Below are positions 6,189-10,857 of a stretch of 10,857 bases of DNA, piece after piece. Under the pieces are notes generated by a model that was given only the letters and a program-made list of their open reading frames with translations, was not told the origin of the DNA and made no database searches. Source of the stretch: Campylobacteraceae bacterium (GTDB lineage Bacteria; Campylobacterota; Campylobacteria; Campylobacterales; Sulfurovaceae); NCBI GenBank assembly GCA_026985495.1, contig JALSQJ010000137.1, positions 1 through 10,857 on the forward strand. The letters run 5' to 3'. Position numbers and translations under genes: made by a program. Each line of letters opens with the position of its first letter. Position 1 is the stretch's first letter.

Positions 6189-6193
6189 TGTTT

Positions 6194-7099
6194 ATGAAAA
6201 AGATTATTGCCATAGATTTAGGCTCAAACAGTTTACGGATTTTAAAATTTGATTGTGAAAATAAAAAAAGAGTTGGAGAGTTTCATAAGACAGTTAAAAC
6301 AGCTGATGGATTAAGCCAAACTGGAGAGATAAGCCATGAGGCTTTAGAGAGAGTGGTAACAGCACTTAATGAAGCAAAAGAGCAACTTGACTTTTCAAAC
6401 TGTAGAGTAAAAGCAGTGACGACTGAAGCGATACGTCAAGCTAAAAATGGTAATGAAATTTTAAAAAGCATACAGGAACGAACTGATATAGAGTTTGAAG
6501 TGATAGATGGTAAAATAGAGGCAACTTATGCACTAAAAGCTGTAGAGTATCGTCTAAAAATGTTAAATGAGAAACCTAAAAGTTTTATGATAGCAGATAT
6601 AGGTGGTGGTTCAACAGAACTTCTTTTTTACTATGGAGAGGGTAATAGTCTCTCTAAAAGTTTTCCTATAGGAATTATTACTCTAACTCAAAAGTTTCAT
6701 ACATTACAAGAGATATCAGAAGCTATTCCTCTACTTATGAAACCAATGAAAGAGTATTATAATGAAGTTATATCAGAGTATGGAGAGGTTGAGCTTTTTA
6801 TTGCAACAGCAGGAACACCTACAACAGTTGCTTCAATGAAACTTGGAATGGAGTATGCTACTTATGATGGAGAGAGGATTCACGGTACACGATTGAGTCA
6901 AAAAGATTTGGTAAAACAACTAATGAAACTCTTAGAGATGAGTAAAGAGGAGAGAGTTAAAGCTGTTGGTGTAGGGCGAGATGACTTTATTGCTTCTGGT
7001 ATTTTAATCTATGATGAACTCTATACTATTGGAGGTTTTAAATATTCAATGGTTATAGATGATGGTATTCGTGAGGGTGTGGCATATAGTAGCTGTTAG
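6194..7099 (+). CDS. Ppx/GppA-family phosphatase (short, two-lobed core only)
   Basis: Members of this ASKHA-fold family hydrolyse polyphosphate (Ppx) or convert pppGpp to ppGpp (GppA). The product is 301 residues from the ATG chosen here. Visible in order: phosphate-1 motif DLGSNSLR near residue 8, TEAIRQAKN near 77-85, DGKIEATYAL (the region of the conserved catalytic Glu), phosphate-2 motif DIGGGSTE at 135-142, ATAGTPTTVASM, and the C-terminal DDGIREG. Full-length Ppx and GppA in many bacteria have about 480-510 residues with an extra HD-like domain; this one ends after the two ASKHA lobes, as known short members do. Substrate cannot be assigned. It is divergent from speA, and no convincing terminator separates it from the next gene 103 bp downstream, which has its own promoter-like TATAAT. 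Confidence 0.88.
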   Translation: MKKIIAIDLGSNSLRILKFDCENKKRVGEFHKTVKTADGLSQTGEISHEALERVVTALNEAKEQLDFSNCRVKAVTTEAIRQAKNGNEILKSIQERTDIEFEVIDGKIEATYALKAVEYRLKMLNEKPKSFMIADIGGGSTELLFYYGEGNSLSKSFPIGIITLTQKFHTLQEISEAIPLLMKPMKEYYNEVISEYGEVELFIATAGTPTTVASMKLGMEYATYDGERIHGTRLSQKDLVKQLMKLLEMSKEERVKAVGVGRDDFIASGILIYDELYTIGGFKYSMVIDDGIREGVAYSSC

Positions 7100-7163
7100 A
7101 AGAGGAGTCTTAGATAAAAAAAAGAGTTCTTTTTAGTTCAACTCTAACTTAGAAATAATAATT

Positions 7164-7169
7164 TATAAT
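7164..7169 (+). promoter_or_regulatory. Predicted -10 box of the CZB-domain gene
   Basis: TATAAT, 33 bases before the ATG at 7203, in an A/T-rich gap after the Ppx/GppA gene. No convincing -35 is present, and neither a sigma-28 nor a sigma-54 signature is seen. Confidence 0.4.
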
Positions 7170-7202
7170 TTTTAAATATATTTATTATTAAAGGAGAGTT
7201 TA

Positions 7203-7664
7203 ATGGGTAAAAAGGGAGAGATTTTAACAAAAATTAGAGGTGCAAGACGAGAGCATGTTGCGTGGGTTGAGAGAGCAAAAGCTCTAGTTAATGGTTTAGA
7301 AATCTCAAAAGAGCAGATACCTATTAAAGTTACAAAATGTGAATTTGGTAAATGGTTCTACTGTGATGGTCAAATTTTGTTGTCCATATTTAAAGAGGAA
7401 GCTGTTGAGAAGTTAGAGAAGAAGCATAAAGAGTTACATACTATCTATATGAAAATATTTAAAATCTATTTTGATAAAAAAGAGCAGAGTTTATGGGCGA
7501 AAATATTTAAAAGAAAAAGAAAAATTTCAGCAAGTGATGAACAGATAGCCTTAGAGTATCTAAACGATTTAGAGAGAATATCTTTGGAGTTGATATCCTA
7601 TTTAAATATTATAGAGAAAAAGATTAGTTCAATTGAAGAAGAGAAGCTCTCTAAGCTAAGATAG
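7203..7664 (+). CDS. Stand-alone CZB (chemoreceptor zinc-binding) domain protein
   Basis: The 153-residue product has no signal peptide or membrane segment and should be cytoplasmic. Its first 90 residues match the CZB four-helix domain: H18 in REHVAW, C46 in the signature CEFGKWF, then H75 and H79 in KKHKELH, giving the expected one Cys and three His zinc ligands. In known proteins (H. pylori TlpD, E. coli DgcZ) CZB sits beside a chemoreceptor or diguanylate cyclase domain and senses zinc or, through its Cys, hypochlorous acid. Here it is alone. Residues 91-153 add a basic stretch (KIFKRKRK) and a long charged helical tail that could be a coiled coil and partner-binding region. The start is strongly supported by AAGGAG at 7191-7196. 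The partner is unknown; no chemotaxis gene is in the window. The TAG stop forms the base of the terminator hairpin. Confidence 0.82.
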   Translation: MGKKGEILTKIRGARREHVAWVERAKALVNGLEISKEQIPIKVTKCEFGKWFYCDGQILLSIFKEEAVEKLEKKHKELHTIYMKIFKIYFDKKEQSLWAKIFKRKRKISASDEQIALEYLNDLERISLELISYLNIIEKKISSIEEEKLSKLR

Positions 7665-7699
7665 ATTAAAAATAGGACTAAAGCCCTATTTTTAATCTA
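7662..7699. terminator. Bidirectional intrinsic terminator between convergent genes
   Basis: TAGATTAAAAATAGG (7662-7676) and its exact reverse complement (7685-7699) form a 15-bp stem with an 8-base loop. A/T tracts lie on both arms around a GG/CC centre, so it can act on both strands. The first three bases of each arm, read on its own strand, are the TAG stops of the CZB gene and of the permease gene. Confidence 0.8.
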
Positions 7700-8932
7700 T
7701 TCATTTCGTAAAACAGTAAGTGGATTGGTAGAAGATGCTTTTTTAGCAGGGTAGATTGATGAGATTAGTACAATAATAATAGCTCCAATAATTATCAATA
7801 TAAAGTCAATCATAGTTAAGTCAATAGGTAGTTTTGAGAAGCCATAAACCTCTTTAGAGAGGTGAATAATGTCAAATGTTTTTAATATCCACATACCAAA
7901 AAGTCCCAAAATAGTTCCTGCAACAATCCCTCCTAGACCAATAATTGCTCCTAGTTTAAAGAATATACTCTTTATCTCTGCACTTGTAGCTCCTAAGGTT
8001 TTCATAAGTGCAATTTCTGAACGACGACTCATTACGGTCATAAGTAGAGAAGAGATAATATTTAATGATGCAACTAAGATTATTAGAAGTAGTACTAGAA
8101 ATAGTGCATGTTTCTCCATCTCCATGGCTGCGAAGAAAGAGCTATTTTGTTCCCACCAACCTTGAATGCGAACACCTCTATCGTAGCCAATAGTTTTTAG
8201 GTAACTGTTAATCTTTTTTAGGTCATTCATTGCATCAGCAGAGTATATATGAATACCATCATAGATACCCTCTTGACGTTTTAAAACTTTTTGGAATGCA
8301 CCATGCGTTGTATATATTATTGCTTTATCATAAGTACTAAGTCCAGAATTAAAAGTAGCATCTATGATAAAGCGTTTCTGTACAGGCATTGAACCAAATC
8401 CAATTGCTTGTTGTTCAGAGAAGAAGAGGGTTAGTTTTTGACCTTTGTAGATATCCATCTCTTGAGTTAGTGTTTCACCTGTCACAATTTTAAATTTGCT
8501 CTTACTTTTTAGAGAGTTACCCATCGCTTTTTCAAAAACTTCGTTAATTTTTCTCTCTTTTTCAAAGTCAACTCCATATAGTATGGAACCATTGACATTT
8601 GAGCCACTTCTTGAGATAACTTGTGTAGTGTAGTAGGGTGAAAAGAGTAGATTTGGAAATTTAGTAGAGAGTTTTGAGATAATATCATCGTTAGCATTTT
8701 GATAACCAATAGGAATTATGGTAAGGGGGTAGTTCATGACAAAAAGACGCTTTTTAAACTCTTTTTGTGTTCCATTCATAATACCCATTGCTAACATAAG
8801 CACCATGACTCCAGCAGCAATTCCTAAAAAAGCAAGGAGAGAAGAGATAAATATAAAAGGGTTGTCTCTATCATATCTAAGGTAGTGTTTAATTACCTTA
8901 TTTATGAAGCTATGATTTTTTTCTATTGCCAT
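7697..8932 (-). CDS. LolC/E-type lipoprotein-release ABC transporter permease (FtsX/MacB family)
   Basis: This 411-residue inner-membrane protein has the LolC/LolE layout: a cytoplasmic N terminus, TM1 at about 27-50, a large periplasmic domain (about 51-275), TM2 about 277-300, TM3 about 325-351 and TM4 about 375-395. The FtsX-domain coupling helix MSRRSEIALMKTLGAT (301-316) and the ending YPAKKASSTNPLTVLR (394-409) are characteristic. With the LolD ATPase, such permeases extract mature lipoproteins from the inner membrane and pass them to LolA. Only one permease gene is visible; genomes with a single one are described as having LolF, and a similar gene next to secA is, from memory, present in Helicobacter. 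The ATG shares its A with the secA TAA stop (TAATG), and the ribosome binding site is weak, so translation is probably coupled. The LolD gene is not in the window. A lolF assignment would need a genome-wide check. Confidence 0.85.
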   Translation of the reverse strand: MAIEKNHSFINKVIKHYLRYDRDNPFIFISSLLAFLGIAAGVMVLMLAMGIMNGTQKEFKKRLFVMNYPLTIIPIGYQNANDDIISKLSTKFPNLLFSPYYTTQVISRSGSNVNGSILYGVDFEKERKINEVFEKAMGNSLKSKSKFKIVTGETLTQEMDIYKGQKLTLFFSEQQAIGFGSMPVQKRFIIDATFNSGLSTYDKAIIYTTHGAFQKVLKRQEGIYDGIHIYSADAMNDLKKINSYLKTIGYDRGVRIQGWWEQNSSFFAAMEMEKHALFLVLLLIILVASLNIISSLLMTVMSRRSEIALMKTLGATSAEIKSIFFKLGAIIGLGGIVAGTILGLFGMWILKTFDIIHLSKEVYGFSKLPIDLTMIDFILIIIGAIIIVLISSIYPAKKASSTNPLTVLRNE

Positions 8933-10857
8933 TATGCAAGAAGACCTTTTTTAGGACCACTTACACCACAACAGTGTTTATATTTCTTTCCTGAACCACA
9001 TGGACAAGGCTCATTTCTTTTTGGTTTTTTCTCAATAACACTCTCTTTAAAATCAGCATCAATCTCTTCATTTGTTTTAGCATTTGCAAGTTCAGCTTCG
9101 AGTTGTGCTTCCATTTCAGCTCTCATCGCTTCTAGTTGAGCCTGTTCCTCTTCTGGGTCTTGAAAGTTTAGTTGTACAACTTGAAGTACTTTAATAGCTT
9201 CAAATTTAATACGCTCTATTAGTGACATAAAGAGGTTGTAGCTATCTTTTTTATACTCGGTTAATGGGTCTTTTTGGTTGTAACCTCTAAGTCCAATTCC
9301 TGTCTTCATTACGTCCATTTCATATAGGTGGTCTCTCCATTGTGGGTCAAGTACTTGTAGATATAAAATTCTCTGTACTTCACTTCTCTGTTCTGGAGAG
9401 AGTGGAGACATCTTCTCTTCGTAGGTATTGGTAAGAATTTCAAGAACCATCTCATGAATTTCATCATAATCTTTCCCCTCAAATAGTTCAGTCTCTAAAG
9501 TTATGTTTAGCTCTTCTCTAAAAATATTTGTTAATTTTTCAAGATTGTAATCTTCTCGTGCAGCACCATCATAAATCTCTGATTCAACCAATATATGGTC
9601 AACATACTCTAAACGGTTTTCACGAATTTTAGAGTCAATATCAAAATTCTCATCAAGAAGTTGGTTTCTAAAGTTGTAGATAACTTTTCTCTGTTCATTT
9701 GCAATATCATCATACTCTAAGATGTGTTTACGAGACTCATAGTGCATATTTTCCACTTTAGTTTGAGCTTTCTCTACTGAACGTGTTACAATTTTAGAGT
9801 CAATATACTCACCCTTTTCAACACCTAATTTATTCATGATGTTTCTAATTTTCTCTCCACCAAAAATTCTTAAAAGGTTATCATCTAGTGAGAGATAAAA
9901 TTGAGATGCACCTGGGTCACCTTGACGACCAGAACGACCACGAAGTTGGTTATCTATTCTTCTACTTTCGTGACGTTCTGTTCCTAAAATATAGAGACCA
10001 CCAAGCTCTTTAATCTCATCAGTAATCTTAATGTCAACCCCACGACCTGCCATGTTAGTAGCAACAGTTACAGCACCTTTTTTACCAGCTTCCATAATGA
10101 TTTTAGCCTCATGCTCATGGTTTTTAGCATTTAGTGTGTTGTGTGGAATTTTTGCTCTTTTTAGACGTTCATGAACTAGTTCAGACTTCTCAATAGACGC
10201 AGTACCAATAAGTACAGGTTGACCCTTCTCATGAAGCTCTTTCACCTTTGCAACTACTGCATCAAGTTTCTCCTCCTCTGTATTGTAGATAAGGTCATTC
10301 ATATCTTTTCTAGCAATAGGAACATTGGTAGGAATAGAGATTACATCTAAGTTATAAATCTCTGCAAACTCTGTTGCTTCTGTTTGTGCTGTTCCTGTCA
10401 TACCTGCTAGTTTTTCATAGAGTCTAAAGTAGTTTTGGTATGTAATCTCTGCAAGAGTTTGAGATTCATCTTTTATCTCAACACCCTCTTTTGCTTCAAT
10501 GGCTTGGTGTAGCCCCTCTGAAAAACGACGACCCTCACTTAGACGACCTGTAAATTCATCTACAATAACAATTTCACCATTACGAGAGACATAATCTACA
10601 TCTTTAACAAAAATATATTGTGCTTTCATAGCTTGGTCAAGATGGTGAGAGAGAGATGCATTTTCTAGGCTATACAAGTTTTCTACTTCAAATAAATCTT
10701 GAGCTTTTTGTAATCCATCTTCAGTCATGATAATTTGTCTGTTCTTCTCATCAACATAGAAGTCACCTGTAGTCTCTTCTGGCTCTCCTGGTTTAGTCTC
10801 TTTCTTTTCACCTTTAATCATCTGTAGTGCTATCTCATTAGCTTTTGCATAGTGAAC
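8932..10857 (-). CDS. secA: Preprotein translocase ATPase SecA (5' end outside the window)
   Basis: SecA drives protein export through SecYEG by ATP hydrolysis. The reading frame is open through the window edge at 10857; the visible 641 residues are the C-terminal three quarters, with the Walker A region missing. The ATG at 10819-10821 is internal, because 12 more codons ([12 protein letters not shown]) run to the edge without a stop. In visible numbering: preprotein cross-linking domain from the start, VDEFTGR near 99-105, GMTGTAQTE near 152-160, NBD2 motifs [10 protein letters not shown] near 267-276 and [11 protein letters not shown] near 306-316, the helical wing/scaffold with [12 protein letters not shown], and a C-terminal SEC-C zinc motif (C-x-C-x8-C-C) in [14 protein letters not shown] that binds SecB or ribosomes. 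A Glu/Ala-rich linker precedes the zinc motif. The permease gene downstream overlaps the stop by one base. The zinc site and helicase motifs are intact. Confidence 0.97.
   Translation of the reverse strand, partial: VHYAKANEIALQMIKGEKKETKPGEPEETTGDFYVDEKNRQIIMTEDGLQKAQDLFEVENLYSLENASLSHHLDQAMKAQYIFVKDVDYVSRNGEIVIVDEFTGRLSEGRRFSEGLHQAIEAKEGVEIKDESQTLAEITYQNYFRLYEKLAGMTGTAQTEATEFAEIYNLDVISIPTNVPIARKDMNDLIYNTEEEKLDAVVAKVKELHEKGQPVLIGTASIEKSELVHERLKRAKIPHNTLNAKNHEHEAKIIMEAGKKGAVTVATNMAGRGVDIKITDEIKELGGLYILGTERHESRRIDNQLRGRSGRQGDPGASQFYLSLDDNLLRIFGGEKIRNIMNKLGVEKGEYIDSKIVTRSVEKAQTKVENMHYESRKHILEYDDIANEQRKVIYNFRNQLLDENFDIDSKIRENRLEYVDHILVESEIYDGAAREDYNLEKLTNIFREELNITLETELFEGKDYDEIHEMVLEILTNTYEEKMSPLSPEQRSEVQRILYLQVLDPQWRDHLYEMDVMKTGIGLRGYNQKDPLTEYKKDSYNLFMSLIERIKFEAIKVLQVVQLNFQDPEEEQAQLEAMRAEMEAQLEAELANAKTNEEIDADFKESVIEKKPKRNEPCPCGSGKKYKHCCGVSGPKKGLLA

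Noticed and set aside
7110..7150. AGAGTT/AACTCT and AAAAAG/CTTTTT pairings after the Ppx/GppA gene as a terminator.
   Set aside because: The stems have only six base pairs, are AT rich, and lack a proper T-run; not convincing.
7869..8165. A 98-codon open frame on the plus strand.
   Set aside because: It is antisense to the conserved C-terminal membrane part of the permease gene.
9430..9440. CGTAGGT within secA, like the REP head.
   Set aside because: No hairpin follows and the bases encode conserved SecA sequence; a chance match.
1..10857. CRISPR array, tRNA, rRNA, riboswitch or prophage genes.
   Set aside because: I looked for regular spaced repeats, tRNA-like cloverleaf motifs and phage-type genes and saw none. 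A structured-RNA search was not possible here.

Overview
The window looks like part of a free-living or host-associated member of the Campylobacterota (Epsilonproteobacteria; Sulfurimonas/Sulfurovum-like lineages are plausible). The evidence is the AT-rich sequence, the style of the proteins, and a layout of core genes that fits this phylum, notably secA followed at once by a single LolC/E-type permease. The genus cannot be fixed from the sequence alone.

Layout. Positions 1-510 (minus strand) hold the first codons of a probable Na+/Ca2+ antiporter, overlapped by one base by ybeY. A short divergent region with an 8-bp inverted repeat leads into queC (564-1235, plus). About 1 kb between queC and the aminotransferase gene (1236-2236) is an accessory island: an intact REP-associated tyrosine transposase (RAYT), three copies of a 17-bp hairpin with a GTAG head, a fourth hairpin of different sequence with the same head, and a frameshifted remnant of an unrecognised gene. 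Next, on the minus strand, come aspC (2237-3406), cysE (3489-4190) and speA (4232-6118), transcribed speA to cysE to aspC. speA has a promoter that faces away from a short Ppx/GppA-family gene (6194-7099, plus). A stand-alone CZB zinc-binding protein follows (7203-7664, plus) and meets the minus-strand permease gene (7697-8932) at a 15-bp hairpin whose ends carry both stop codons. secA (8932 to the window edge, minus) lacks its 5' part.

How the genes relate. Most are housekeeping: rRNA maturation (ybeY), queuosine precursor synthesis (queC), aspartate/aromatic transamination, the first step of cysteine synthesis, agmatine/polyamine synthesis, polyphosphate or (p)ppGpp metabolism, protein export and lipoprotein release. 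secA and the Lol-type permease are translationally coupled and act one after the other on exported lipoproteins.

The most unusual part is the RAYT island. Two identical 24-bp REP units bound it as direct repeats. One supplies the stop codon of the transposase gene and the other supplies the stop codon of the neighbouring aminotransferase gene, in the same TCG-TAG-GTG-TGA phase. A third REP copy lies in frame inside the 3' end of the transposase gene and is translated.
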